A stretch of DNA of 64,000 nt from Streptomyces sp. NRRL B-24484 (GCF_000717715.1 NZ_JOAI01000023.1:1-64000); one strand, 5' to 3'; shown: positions 50,178 through 59,261, counted from the stretch's first letter. Numbers and translations: made by a program. The notes: a model not told the origin generated them from the sequence alone.

Positions 50178-52619
50178 TCACCACCCCCGTCCCTTCATCT
50201 GCCACGCGAGCGCGGCGGCGGTCTGATCGGCTGACTGGTCCGCCGCGGCGTGCCAGTTGTCGATGTGCACGAGAGGCCCGCCGGCCGCACCGAACGGCGC
50301 TGCGCCTGCAACGGCAAGCGCAGGCCGGGGAGTTGGCACCGGGCGGGCGACCGCGGACAGCGCGGGAGTGTCGGGGACGTCGACCAGGTCGCGCATGGTG
50401 CGGGCGAGCGCGCCCTGCCCGCCCTCGATCCCCGAGATGATGCCGGCGGGAATCCAGCGGCCGATGTCGCGCGCCATGACCCGCGACGGCGAGTGGATGC
50501 CGAGAGCCTTCGCGATCGGCCCCGGAATCAGGTTCTTGGCCCAGCCCATCAGGGTGTTTCGCAGCCAAGAGCCCATGGACTGAATTCCCTCCCACAGGCC
50601 GCGCACGACGTCGCGGCCCTTGTCGAGCAGGAGAGAGCTCAGGTTTCCGATTCCGTCCGCGATCCGGCCTGGCAGCCCGCGTACATAGTCGATCAGGCCC
50701 GTTGCTTTATCAACCACGCCGGATTTGATCGAGTCCCAATGCTTGATGATCAGGCCGACCAAAGTCCAGTTTAGAAAGAAGTTGATGAGCTGCTGCGGGA
50801 TCGCCTTTACGAAATCGATTACGGCATTCCATGCGGTCACGGCTCCCGACTTGATGGAATCCCAGTGCTTGATCAGGAGTCCGGGGAGTGTGAAATTCAT
50901 GAAGATGTCGACGAGGAATCCGGCGACAGCCTTGATCTTGGACCAGATCCAATCCCAGGCTGCGGCCGTCGCGTTGCGGATCGTGTCCCAGTTGGCCACC
51001 ACGAGCGCGACTAGGGCGACCACCGCGGCGATGATCCAGCCGACCGGGCCCATGGCAAGCACCCACGCAGCAGCCATGCGGGCGGCCTGCAACAGGCTCT
51101 GTGTGCCCATGAGCACCCAGGAGGCGACGACCCGCACCGCGGCGGCGCCGGCCGCGACACCCTGCGCCACCCACCCGGCGACCATCTCGGCGTTGGTGAC
51201 GAGGTAGGTCGCTGCCGTGCGGACGGCTGCGGCTGACTGGGTAGCCCACCCGACAACCGCGGTAGCCGCGGTGGTCGTGCCCTGCACGGCAAGCGCGATC
51301 AGGGTCGGCAGCAGAACGGCCGTGATCACGCCGGCCACGATCGAGAACGCGAGCCCGTGCTCGCGCACGAACGCGGCAGCCGTGCCGAACTTGCCGGCCA
51401 GCGTGCCGACCCAGTTCGCGGCTACGAGCAGCGCGGGCACGACCTTGGAGCCGAGCACCTCGACGAGCCCCTGCTGTAGCCCGCGCGTGAACTCGGTGAG
51501 CTTGGTCGAGGCGTTGTCGCGCATCGTGTCGCCGGCCTTGGCGGCGGCGCCGTCGACGGCGCCCAGGCCGGCGACCGCGGCTGAGGGGTCCATGGAAAAA
51601 AGGGCTTGCGACAGGTCTTCGGCCTGAGTTCCTAGCATCTGGAACGACAGCTTCGATCGCTCGGTCGGGTCCTTGACCTGCCGTAGCCGGTCCATGATCT
51701 GATCAAGCGCAGCATTCGCGGCCGGCCCGCCCTTGTTGAAAGCCGTGGCCATCTGGTCGGCGTTCAACCCAAGAGCTTTGAGCCCGTCCGCCGCGCTGCC
51801 GTCCTTAACTCGGATGTTGAGTTCTTTGAATGCATCGGCGACGATATCGGCGTCGCGTGCGCCGGCCTGCAATCCCTGTTGGATTAGGCCCATGGCTTGC
51901 TTGCCGTCGATGCCGAGATCCCGAAACTGCACGGGGTATTCGTTGAATGTGTCGAGCAGATCCTCGGCTTTATTGGCGCCGATCTGAGTGCCGCGCACGA
52001 GAATGTCGAATGCCTCGTCGGCGTTCTTCGCCATTCCCGTTTTGAGCATCTGCCCGACCGCGTTCGCGGTCGGGCCGACGTCCTCGCCCATGATGTCGGC
52101 GACCTGCTGCAGTCGTCCGCCCACCTTGGTCAGCTGCTCGGACGTTGCGTCGGCCGGTACGAGCCCCTGCTGCCACAGAGCTTTGAGTGACTCGTTCGCG
52201 GCCTCGACAGAGTCGGTGTAGCCCTTGGAGTACAGGGCGCCTGCCGCCTTGCCAAGCTCGGCGGCCTGCTGCGGGGAGGCGCCCACCTTGGCGGCGAGTA
52301 GGTCGGACTGCTTGTCCTGGTCGATCGCCTCGTGCAGGCCGGCCATGACCGCGGCGCCGATCGCGCCGCCGATGATCAGCCCCTTGACCTTGCCGAGCGC
52401 GTCGGCGATGCCGGCGCCGGCCTTGTCGGCGCCGTGCTCGGACTCGTCGGCGATGCCCTCGCCGAGCTCGCGCCCGGCCTGCCGGCCGCCGCGGCGCGCC
52501 TCGTCCTCGACGACCCCGGCTGTTCGGCGGATGCCGGCCTCGACCCGGTGCAGGCCCTGCTCGGCGCCGGAGTCGTCGACGTCGATCACGGCGAGCAGCT
52601 CGCCCACGGTCAGAGCCAC
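50178..52619 (-). CDS. Tape measure protein
   Basis: An 813-aa helical protein. The N-terminal half carries the TP901-type core (about 60-350) and a hydrophobic region at about 425-550. A duplicated segment follows, each with LIKHWDSIKSG (about residues 585 and 628). The C-terminus has typical PSRVMARDIGRWIPAGIISGIEGG. At roughly 0.15 nm per residue, the length would predict a tail of about 120 nm. It is translated last in the chaperone-tape measure set. Confidence 0.93.
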   Translation of the reverse strand: MALTVGELLAVIDVDDSGAEQGLHRVEAGIRRTAGVVEDEARRGGRQAGRELGEGIADESEHGADKAGAGIADALGKVKGLIIGGAIGAAVMAGLHEAIDQDKQSDLLAAKVGASPQQAAELGKAAGALYSKGYTDSVEAANESLKALWQQGLVPADATSEQLTKVGGRLQQVADIMGEDVGPTANAVGQMLKTGMAKNADEAFDILVRGTQIGANKAEDLLDTFNEYPVQFRDLGIDGKQAMGLIQQGLQAGARDADIVADAFKELNIRVKDGSAADGLKALGLNADQMATAFNKGGPAANAALDQIMDRLRQVKDPTERSKLSFQMLGTQAEDLSQALFSMDPSAAVAGLGAVDGAAAKAGDTMRDNASTKLTEFTRGLQQGLVEVLGSKVVPALLVAANWVGTLAGKFGTAAAFVREHGLAFSIVAGVITAVLLPTLIALAVQGTTTAATAVVGWATQSAAAVRTAATYLVTNAEMVAGWVAQGVAAGAAAVRVVASWVLMGTQSLLQAARMAAAWVLAMGPVGWIIAAVVALVALVVANWDTIRNATAAAWDWIWSKIKAVAGFLVDIFMNFTLPGLLIKHWDSIKSGAVTAWNAVIDFVKAIPQQLINFFLNWTLVGLIIKHWDSIKSGVVDKATGLIDYVRGLPGRIADGIGNLSSLLLDKGRDVVRGLWEGIQSMGSWLRNTLMGWAKNLIPGPIAKALGIHSPSRVMARDIGRWIPAGIISGIEGGQGALARTMRDLVDVPDTPALSAVARPVPTPRPALAVAGAAPFGAAGGPLVHIDNWHAAADQSADQTAAALAWQMKGRGW

Positions 52620-52708
52620 GGCTGCTCACCCCCTTGCCGAGCGCAACCTGCGCCGGATGACTCGAACCAGCGAAGCCGTGGTATTCGACCTGATGCAGCC
52701 GGTGATGC

Positions 52709-53406
52709 CTAGCCGTTGGGTGACAGCCCGGTGATCGCTGCGATGTCCGCGGGGTCGTCGACGAGTCGGGGCGTGCGGGCCCACAGCTCCCGAAAGCGGC
52801 TTTGCTCGTCGAGTCCGCCGAGCAGCACCACGAACCGACGCTCGGTCAATCCGGCGATCTGCTCGGCGGTCAGGTGGTAGGTGCGGGCGAGATCCGACTC
52901 GACCGCGGCCCAGTGCGTCAGGACCGCCGACCAGAGCCCGCCCGACCCTTGCTCTTCCCGCGCCGCGCTGCCCGGTTCGGGGCCGGCGCAGGGGCTTTTC
53001 CCGCGGCCTTGGTCGCGGACTGCTCGTCGTGCAGCTCGGCCGCGCGCTCCATGGTGAGGCTGCCGGGCCGGCGGACGTTGGCCGCGGTCCAGATCAGCAC
53101 GATGCCGAGCTGCCGGTCGGTCATGCCGTGCTCGGCCCAGAAGTCGAGGGCATCCTCGCCAACCAGGGTGCGCAGCATGGTGCGGACGTCGTCGGGGTTC
53201 TCCGAGTGCTGGAGCCGCTCCATCTGCAGCGCGAACATGATCGGCAGCGAGTCGGGCAGGTGGTACTCGCGCCCGTACAGGCGCAGGACGGCGCCGGCCT
53301 GCCGGGTCTGTTCGGCAAAGAACGCGTCGAAGTCCGCGACGTCCGGCGCGGCGCCGTCGACCTGGTCGTGCTCGTCGAGGTCGAGCAGCTCGTCGGGGTG
53401 GGTCAC
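52709..53406 (-). CDS. Tail assembly chaperone, G-T frameshift product
   Basis: The -1 frame overlapping the G gene extends to TGA at 52711-52709 and encodes ...EQGSGGLWSAVLTHWAAVESD and a TRRFVVLL-like helical tail. A -1 shift at the slippery heptamer (52996-53002) fuses the N-terminal part of G to this extension, giving about 232 residues. G and G-T are the lambda-type tail assembly chaperones that coat the tape measure. Exact shift product is inferred. Confidence 0.85.
52918..53406 (-). CDS. Tail assembly chaperone G
   Basis: A 162-aa unshifted product. Its start GTG 53406 overlaps the stop of the major tail gene (GTGA). The body (PDELLDLDEHDQVDGAA, FDAFFAEQTRQAGAVLRLYG) matches actinophage G-type chaperones. 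The C-terminal Lys/Arg-rich end follows the slippery site. It is encoded immediately before the tape measure, as usual. Confidence 0.85.
   Translation of the reverse strand: MTHPDELLDLDEHDQVDGAAPDVADFDAFFAEQTRQAGAVLRLYGREYHLPDSLPIMFALQMERLQHSENPDDVRTMLRTLVGEDALDFWAEHGMTDRQLGIVLIWTAANVRRPGSLTMERAAELHDEQSATKAAGKAPAPAPNRAARRGKSKGRAGSGRRS
52996..53002 (-). other. Programmed -1 frameshift heptamer GGGAAAA
   Basis: On the minus strand the zero-frame codons are GCG GGA AAA, so the heptamer is G GGA AAA. This is an ideal X XXY YYZ site, and a -1 shift preserves base pairing in both ribosomal sites. The -1 frame downstream is open to 52709. It is close to the lambda G-T site (GGGAAAG). Confidence 0.9.
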
Positions 53407-53879
53407 GAGCCACCCCCGCTCACGGCCGCCGTGGTGGGCTTGCCGCACCGGGTGATGGTCGCCGACCAACTCGTCTTCTCGTTGACGCCGCCTCCCTGCT
53501 CGCCGGGGGTCACGGTGGCGTCCCACACGACCCATGTCGTCTGTGTCCGGTGGCGCCAGCGCACGGGGTTGTGCGAGTCGACGCCGAGCCGGTTCGCCCA
53601 CACGGCGTCGATGTAGTGCTGTCCCGGGTCCTGTACGCCGGTCTTGTCCGCGGCGTAACGAGATTCGAGCTCGATCGTCGCGCCGCGCTGCATGACGTCC
53701 TGGTTGTAGTAGCCCTCATCGTCGAACGAGGTCGTCTCTTCGGTCTCCTCGTTCTCACCAGGGTTGTGCGTGAAGCTGGTGAGCATGCCGATTCGCAGCC
53801 ACGTCTCGGTGGCGGCTGTGATGTCCTGCGCCTCGAAGATCCAGCCTCGTGCGTCGATGGGGCGGGCAGTGGTGGCCAC
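53403..53879 (-). CDS. Major tail protein
   Basis: A 158-aa protein immediately upstream of the chaperones. It has the beta-sandwich pattern of tail-tube subunits (GWIFEAQDITAATETWLRIG, TSWSATITRCGKPTT). GTG 53879 lies 10 bases after the stop of the preceding tail terminator-like gene and follows GGAGG. Confidence 0.82.
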   Translation of the reverse strand: MATTARPIDARGWIFEAQDITAATETWLRIGMLTSFTHNPGENEETEETTSFDDEGYYNQDVMQRGATIELESRYAADKTGVQDPGQHYIDAVWANRLGVDSHNPVRWRHRTQTTWVVWDATVTPGEQGGGVNEKTSWSATITRCGKPTTAAVSGGGS

Positions 53880-53889
53880 AAGTCACCTC

Positions 53890-54312
53890 CTAGGTAGGTC
53901 GGTTGGGTCCCTCGATGTCGAGGCGGTAGTTCGTGGTGTGCTCGTGCCGGCCGGTGGCGTCGACGCCGAGCGGGTAGGGGGTCTGCTGCGCGATGCACAG
54001 CACGAGCCATGCCCCGCCCGGGAGTTCGATGCCGGCGAGTCCGTGCAGCGCTGCGTAGATCGCTTCGGCGCGGGTCCGGGAGATGCGGGGGTCAGCGGTG
54101 CCGCGCACGCGGACCTGCAGCGACCGCTCGTCCCAGGGGTTCGCGGCGTCGGGTTCGCCGGCGCCGTAGAGGGAGAGCTGCACTGCTCGGTCGGGTGACT
54201 GCGGCAGTGTCTCGATGAACGTGTCGCCGCGGGTGCCGGTGGGGTCGTAGGTGAGCAGGCCGGCAGCCTGCAGGTAACGGGCGAGCCCGTCGAGCAGGTC
54301 GGGCAAGTGCAT
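53890..54312 (-). CDS. Tail terminator/completion protein
   Basis: A 140-aa protein with LLDGLARYLQAAGLLTYDP at the N-terminus and VQLSLYGAGEPDA, the usual signature of minor-capsid/tail-terminator proteins. ATG 54312. It sits between the connector genes and the major tail gene, interrupted from the connectors by the plus-strand insertion. Confidence 0.75.
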   Translation of the reverse strand: MHLPDLLDGLARYLQAAGLLTYDPTGTRGDTFIETLPQSPDRAVQLSLYGAGEPDAANPWDERSLQVRVRGTADPRISRTRAEAIYAALHGLAGIELPGGAWLVLCIAQQTPYPLGVDATGRHEHTTNYRLDIEGPNRPT

Positions 54313-54583
54313 CGCCTCCGGACGATTCGTCGGGAGCCGCTCGGTCGAGGTAGCGCCGAAACACGGGTTCGAACGAAGGGAAATCGACGCCGGTCCGGGG
54401 CGGCCTAGTGCCGTGACGGCGCATATTCATCGGATTGGCGCGAGGGTGTTGCCACCGCCGCCCTCTAAGGGCGCTTTGCTGCAGCATTGATCGACTTGCA
54501 CAAGGACTGCTGGTTGGGCAGGTTGAAAGTGGTTGCACCTGACGAATGTGGCATCCAAGCCTCCCGTCTCGGAGGACTCCCAC
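54313..54583. other. Insertion boundary, no gene recognised
   Basis: About 270 bases between the tail terminator gene and the plus-strand insertion. It is less GC-rich at its right side. It probably holds the promoter of the 54584 gene; no open frame with phage-like content is visible. Confidence 0.4.
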
Positions 54584-55522
54584 ATGGATGACAAAGCCCC
54601 ACTGGTGACGCTCCGCTCTGACATGCTCGACCGGGCAGCTGTCGCTGCAGCTGCAGCGGAAACACATGCCGGTGTCGAGATACGAGAAGTCGCCGACGTT
54701 CCCACCCTCAAGATGATGGCCAAGCTGTTTTCTGATATATGGAAAACCGGACCTGCCGAGCCGGTTAATTCCGCCATTCTGCGCGCGCTGGCTCATGAGG
54801 GGAACTACATCGTAGGGGCATTCAGGGGTGGCGAGTTGCTCGGGGCCTGTGCTGCCTTCCTTGGTTGGCGCGATGAGCTCTCCCTGCACTGTCACATCAC
54901 GGGTGTTCGCCCTGGGGTGCGAAGCCAGGGAATCGGCTTCGCCTTGAAGCTGAACCTGCGGGTGTGGGCTATGCGCCGCGATATCAACACAGTGACCTGG
55001 ACCTTTGACCCATTAGTGCGCCGAAATGCGCACTTCAACCTTGTGAAGCTTGGCGCCAGAGCCGCTGAGTATCTGGTCGACTTTTACGGTTCCCTCGATG
55101 ACGGGATCAACTCCCTGGATGACGGGATCAACGCTGATCAAGCCAGTGATCGACTATTCGTCATCTGGCCACTGTTTGCCCCCGACGTCATCGAACTTCT
55201 CGACTGTATGCCATACAGAAAGGCTCCAGAGCCGATCGTAAGGCCCGGTGCGTGGCGCCGACTGGACAAAGGGATGGATGGCGAGCCGGAGCTGCTCGTC
55301 GCTCATTTCAGAACGCAGCAGTTGTGTGCCATCCCTCCGGACATCGAGACCATGCGCCGCGAGGACCCCGCACGTGCCGGACGCTGGCGACATGCGCTGC
55401 GCACAGCGCTCATTGACGCTCAGGCGCAGGGTTTCTGCATTCAGACACTCACCAGCTCCTGTGACTACCTCCTCATTAGGCATCTCTCGCGGGAAGCCGG
55501 CAACTGGGAGGAAGAATTGTAA
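54584..55522 (+). CDS. GNAT-like acetyltransferase, plus-strand insertion in the head-tail region
   Basis: A 312-aa protein. The segment HITGVRPGVRSQGIGFALKL carries the acetyl-CoA binding motif and fits a COG3375-like predicted acetyltransferase. The C-terminus is unique. GGAGG lies before ATG 54584. The gene is less GC-rich than its neighbours and oriented against the late operon, a typical phage moron. A 21-bp tandem duplication (55091-55132) encodes SLDDGIN twice. Confidence 0.72.
   Translation: MDDKAPLVTLRSDMLDRAAVAAAAAETHAGVEIREVADVPTLKMMAKLFSDIWKTGPAEPVNSAILRALAHEGNYIVGAFRGGELLGACAAFLGWRDELSLHCHITGVRPGVRSQGIGFALKLNLRVWAMRRDINTVTWTFDPLVRRNAHFNLVKLGARAAEYLVDFYGSLDDGINSLDDGINADQASDRLFVIWPLFAPDVIELLDCMPYRKAPEPIVRPGAWRRLDKGMDGEPELLVAHFRTQQLCAIPPDIETMRREDPARAGRWRHALRTALIDAQAQGFCIQTLTSSCDYLLIRHLSREAGNWEEEL
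55091..55132 (+). repeat. 21-bp tandem duplication
   Basis: TCCCTCGATGACGGGATCAAC (55091-55111, in part) is followed directly by a copy differing by one base (55112-55132). In frame, it duplicates SLDDGIN in the GNAT-like gene. Such duplications arise by slippage and are recent or unstable. Confidence 0.9.
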
Positions 55523-55567
55523 TCGACGGTAGATTCACAGTTTATGTCGTTGATATGGAGTTGCGCA

Positions 55568-56113
55568 ATGCAGCCAGCCATTGCCACGTTAATTGCTGCC
55601 GGGTTCGGCCTTGTCGGTCTACTTGCGGGGCGGCTTTCGGATGCGAGGCGAGAGTCGGAGCGGTGGCAGAGGGACCGGCGAGTTCAGGCGTGCCAGGAGC
55701 TCGGGAAAGAATTCTATAAGATCCTCGATCTGATTCGTGAAATGGGCTGCACAGCTTCGAACTCAAAGGAGCGATGCGATGCGATTGAAAGCATCTATAG
55801 AGCTGGCATCGCGTGGAATGGCGCGCTGACCTCCGTATGGCTTTATACTCCCGAGCCTGTCGCGTTAAAGGCTAGAGAGTTGGACGATAGGATCCACGAG
55901 CTATTCGTCCATGTGCGCGATTCTGAAACATTTACCGTTGAGAGATTTCGGGAGGAGTGGCGTCCGGCTTACCAGGCCCTTGACGACTTCATTAACGCCG
56001 TGCGAAAGGAGCTTTCTTTCGGGTCTCATTCAGTCCCTCACCATTGGTCCGGCTACTCTGATCATCAATCAGTGCTTACGGGTCAGAATGAATTACATAG
56101 CACACTGACCTGA
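55568..56113 (+). CDS. Membrane-anchored protein of unknown function
   Basis: A 181-aa protein. The N-terminus is a membrane helix (AIATLIAAGFGLVGLLAGRL) followed by a basic/acidic helix and a mostly helical cytoplasmic domain. ATG 55568 is preferred for GGAG; ATG 55544 is possible. Lower GC than the phage backbone. With the preceding GNAT-like gene it forms a plus-strand moron pair. The type of anchor plus soluble domain is seen in some superinfection-exclusion proteins, but I cannot assign it. Confidence 0.6.
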   Translation: MQPAIATLIAAGFGLVGLLAGRLSDARRESERWQRDRRVQACQELGKEFYKILDLIREMGCTASNSKERCDAIESIYRAGIAWNGALTSVWLYTPEPVALKARELDDRIHELFVHVRDSETFTVERFREEWRPAYQALDDFINAVRKELSFGSHSVPHHWSGYSDHQSVLTGQNELHSTLT

Positions 56114-56214
56114 CGGGTGGGCCGCTCGACTGGTTAGACGGTGTGAGACGTCCAGCTCAGAAGGGCGCGATGGCGGTGGAGCTGGTCAGGGGCCGCAGGC
56201 GCAGGATCACAGCA

Positions 56215-56568
56215 CTAGTGGAGGGCCTGCCGTACTGCTGCAGCGATGATCTGCTTGACCGTCCCGGCCTCTTCGGCGAGCGGGCGTTCGAGGTACTTCG
56301 CGCTCCGGCCGGCGTCGTGCCGGGCGTTCATGTCCTCGTGCACCCGGACGGCGTACTGGGTGTCGTAGGACACGGCGGCGGTCAGCTGCTGCTCGTTGAT
56401 GGACGCGACCCCGGAGCGTTCGAGGGTGCCCTCTTCGATCGGCACGCGCTCGCGGGACCGCTGTAGCACGTGCTCGGCGGCGGCGAACAGGCCGAGGGCA
56501 GCGCCGGCGCGCTCGGCCTGCAGGACGGCGTCACCGGTCCACGTAATCCGGGCGCGGCTTGGGCTCAT
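56215..56568 (-). CDS. HK97 gp10-like tail/neck protein
   Basis: A 117-aa protein with EGTLERSGVASINE, SYDTQYAVRVHEDM and SAKYLERPL, the conserved core of HK97 gp10-like neck proteins. ATG 56568 overlaps the preceding stop by 4 bases. Confidence 0.82.
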   Translation of the reverse strand: MSPSRARITWTGDAVLQAERAGAALGLFAAAEHVLQRSRERVPIEEGTLERSGVASINEQQLTAAVSYDTQYAVRVHEDMNARHDAGRSAKYLERPLAEEAGTVKQIIAAAVRQALH

Positions 56569-56888
56569 TCGCAGCTCACCTCCAGGTGGGCGGGCACGGG
56601 CAGGCCCGGGGCGTCGACCGTGGCGACGGTGATTGGGGTCGTGATCCGGCCGGATGGGAGCGTGATCCGAGAGCCGGGCGGCACGACAGCGTCGAGGCCG
56701 AGCAAGACCTGCGCCGAGCTGACGACCTGCCGGCCGTCCGGGGCCCTGACGAGTCGGACCGTGTCGGAGACGAGCGCGGGCACGTCGGCCACCGGCGGGC
56801 CGTAGACGGGTCCATACGCCGAATCCCCGAGGTAGGGCTCGACGGTGATCCGGTGGCGCAGCAGCCACCCCGGTACGCGGCTCACCAT
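56565..56888 (-). CDS. Head-tail adaptor/joining protein
   Basis: A 107-aa beta-rich protein (LLRHRITVEPYLGDSAYG, TLPSGRITTPITVATVDA), in the position of head-closure proteins. Its start overlaps the connector gene by 7 bases. Confidence 0.72.
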   Translation of the reverse strand: MVSRVPGWLLRHRITVEPYLGDSAYGPVYGPPVADVPALVSDTVRLVRAPDGRQVVSSAQVLLGLDAVVPPGSRITLPSGRITTPITVATVDAPGLPVPAHLEVSCE

Positions 56889-57274
56889 GGGTGCACCCCG
56901 TGTCCGGTCAGTCCGGCTCGCTGCAGGGCGCGGCGTGCCCGCGGTGCCAGGTCGACGGCGCCGCCGGCCGGGCCGGGGCTGCTCGCCGACAAGCTGATCG
57001 AGCCGGCGCTCACGCTCGACCAGCGGGCCGACGCGCCGGTGCCGTCCTCTCCCGCGGCGAGCTGATACTCGACCTGCGCACAGACCGAGTCGGCGAGGGC
57101 AGCCACGTGCACGGGGTCGGTGGGAACGCCGGCCGGGTCGACCGGGTAGCGGGCGGTGAGCAGTCCGGCGTCGATGTCATCGGACGCACGGGCGAGCAGC
57201 CGCTCGGCGTCCGACGGCGCCGGCTGGCCGAGCCACGCGGCGAGCTGCTCCGGGGTGGCATAGGCGCGTGCCAC
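56882..57274 (-). CDS. Head-tail connector protein (gp6-like)
   Basis: A 130-aa helical protein beginning ARAYATPEQLAAWLGQPAP, with DDIDAGLLTARYPVDP and a short C-terminal tail. It fits the head-tail connector adaptors of HK97-like phages. GTG 57274 is selected for GAGGGGG upstream; GTG 57280 is possible. Confidence 0.75.
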   Translation of the reverse strand: MARAYATPEQLAAWLGQPAPSDAERLLARASDDIDAGLLTARYPVDPAGVPTDPVHVAALADSVCAQVEYQLAAGEDGTGASARWSSVSAGSISLSASSPGPAGGAVDLAPRARRALQRAGLTGHGVHPW

Positions 57275-57285
57275 GGTCACCCCCT

Positions 57286-57540
57286 CTACTTGGCGCGGGC
57301 GGTGCGCCCCTTGGATGTGGAAGGGGCCGGCGAGCTGTCGCCCGCCGGCCACATGCCGGTGTCCTCGGTGCCAGCGTCGCCGGGGTCGTCGTCGAGCTGC
57401 TCGACCTCGTAGCCGTGGCGACGGAAGTACAGCAGCGCCCCCTCGTCGGGGTCGGTGGCGGTGGCGCAGCCGGCGGCGAAGTGGACGCCGGCGATCGTCT
57501 CGTCGTCCGTGGTCGGCGCGGTGATCGAGTACCGCATCAC
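57286..57540 (-). CDS. Small protein downstream of major capsid
   Basis: An 83-84-aa acidic protein with a Ser/Thr/Lys tail. A strand pair in HFAAGCATATDPDEGALLYF may be a short beta domain; role unknown, possibly a head decoration or connector component. GTG 57540 (or ATG 57537) overlaps the capsid stop. Confidence 0.65.
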   Translation of the reverse strand: MMRYSITAPTTDDETIAGVHFAAGCATATDPDEGALLYFRRHGYEVEQLDDDPGDAGTEDTGMWPAGDSSPAPSTSKGRTARAK

Positions 57541-58547
57541 TGCACCTTGATGTTCCGCAGAACCGCCGCGGCCTTGGTCGCCTTGAGCGCGACCGCCACC
57601 GGACCGAGCTCGACCTCACCAGTCTTGACCGCGCCACTCGTTGAGAAATCCGGCAGCCACTGCCGCACGATCGCGTTGCCGGTCGTGCTCACGCCGTGGA
57701 AACCGTCGAGGCCCAGGCGGACCGCGTACAGGTCGGTAAGGCCCATGATCGCGGTACCGGGGCCGGCGCCGTCGACGTCCCGGCTCTCGATCGGGATCAC
57801 GGGGTTGGAGCTGCCCGCGACCGCACCCAGGTCGACGAACGGGACGCCGTTGTAGCTCTCGATCGTCTGGCCGAACGCGTTCTCGGTGCGGCTGTAGTAG
57901 CCGGCCCGCCGCGCCAGGCTGCGCACCCGGGCAATGGTCTTCTTGTTGCCGAGCAGGCCCGACGGGGTGCCGTCGAGTAGCCCGAGGAACTCGTCGAGGA
58001 CGTCGAGCGCGGCGTGAATCTTGCCCGGATCGGTGCCGAGCGTGGCGCCGGTCCAGTCGAGGGAGGCGCCGGCGCCCATCTCGGTGGAGCTTCCGGCGAG
58101 CGCGCGGTCGAGGCCGTCGAAACCGGCCTCAGCGCCCGGGGTTGCGATCCGCTTGCCGTTGATCACCTGGTCGGAGAAGAACGCGTTCGCGCTCTTGATC
58201 GTCTGGTCCATCTGGAACGCGACTTCCGCCGTGGCGGCGGGGCCCAGGTTCGCGAGCGTGCGGTCGATCTCGAAGCTACCGCCGAGCGGCGACAGGTCGA
58301 CCGTGTACCGCTGCCGCTTGGCCTGCTGCTTGGGGTACTCCGTGCCGATCGGGCGGAACTGCGCGCCGCGCTCCGCCACGAGCCGGGTGTATCCGTAGGT
58401 GAGGGTCGCGCCGCCACCGGCGGGGTTCACGACGTTGTCGAAGGTGAGGTTGTCGAGCAGCCAACTCGACTTCCGGAACTCGTCGATCACCTGCATGTCG
58501 ACGTCGTCCTGCGCGTTGAGCCGCGCGTCGGCCAGGGTGATAGCCAT
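57537..58547 (-). CDS. Major capsid protein (HK97 fold)
   Basis: A 336-aa capsid protein, with SPLGGSFEIDRTLANLG, FSDQVINGKRIATPGAEAGFDGL and VPFVDLGAVAGSSNPVIPI, standard features of siphovirus HK97-type capsid proteins. There is no N-terminal protease delta-domain of large size, in agreement with a separate scaffold gene upstream. Confidence 0.93.
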   Translation of the reverse strand: MAITLADARLNAQDDVDMQVIDEFRKSSWLLDNLTFDNVVNPAGGGATLTYGYTRLVAERGAQFRPIGTEYPKQQAKRQRYTVDLSPLGGSFEIDRTLANLGPAATAEVAFQMDQTIKSANAFFSDQVINGKRIATPGAEAGFDGLDRALAGSSTEMGAGASLDWTGATLGTDPGKIHAALDVLDEFLGLLDGTPSGLLGNKKTIARVRSLARRAGYYSRTENAFGQTIESYNGVPFVDLGAVAGSSNPVIPIESRDVDGAGPGTAIMGLTDLYAVRLGLDGFHGVSTTGNAIVRQWLPDFSTSGAVKTGEVELGPVAVALKATKAAAVLRNIKVQ

Positions 58548-58562
58548 AAGGCGGGTGCCTCC

Positions 58563-59261
58563 TTACTTGTTGAGCCGGGCCGAGATCGCTTCGAGCAGCG
58601 ATGCCGGCTGTGGGCGGGTGGTGGGCGCGCCGCGGAACTCGCCGCCGGACCGGGCCGGCGCGGTGGTGGCGCGGTAGAGCTCGGGGTCGCTCTCAACGGC
58701 GGCCGTGATCGCGGCCTGCAGCGCCGTGTCGAACTGCGCGTCGGACGGGTCGAGGGCGGACAGCGCGGCGACGAACGCGCGGCTGTTGAGGAGCCGGTCG
58801 GGGCGCGCGCCGGCGGTCTCGGCCGCCTTGTGCGCGGCGAGCTCGACCCGCGCGGCGCGCAGCTGCTCGCCCAGGCCGGCGAGCTGCCGGTCACGGTCGG
58901 CCACGGCGGCGGCGAGCTGTGCCGGATCGGACTCCGCGCCGGTCGCGTCGGGGTTGATCGCCTTGTTGATCGCGTCGAGGGCGGCCTGCAGCTGGTCGCG
59001 CTGCTCGGCCGCCTCGGTGGCCTGGCGCTGCGCTTCGGCCAGCTGCTCGGCGGTCGGGCCCGGCTCGGCCGGTGGGGCGGCCGGGGCCGGCATCGCGGGC
59101 GTGGTCGGGTCGCCGGTCGCGGGGGTCGGGGCCGGCGGCGTGGTGGGGTCGCTTCCCTCGCCGGAGCCGCCTCGGACGGGCCAGATCGGGCGGCCGTCAC
59201 GGCGCAGGCCGATCGCCTGCAGGCCGGTGTACGGGTGGATGGGGAGTGCCGTTGCGGGCAT
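58563..59261 (-). CDS. Capsid scaffolding protein
   Basis: A 232-aa protein: Pro/Ala-rich N-terminal third, central helical coiled coil (TAEQLAEAQRQATEAAEQRD and later LAGLGEQLRAARVELAAHKA) and a C-terminal segment with LLEAISARLNK. This is the common layout of scaffolds encoded just before the capsid gene. ATG 59261 is preferred; the longer frame is atypical. Confidence 0.85.
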   Translation of the reverse strand: MPATALPIHPYTGLQAIGLRRDGRPIWPVRGGSGEGSDPTTPPAPTPATGDPTTPAMPAPAAPPAEPGPTAEQLAEAQRQATEAAEQRDQLQAALDAINKAINPDATGAESDPAQLAAAVADRDRQLAGLGEQLRAARVELAAHKAAETAGARPDRLLNSRAFVAALSALDPSDAQFDTALQAAITAAVESDPELYRATTAPARSGGEFRGAPTTRPQPASLLEAISARLNK

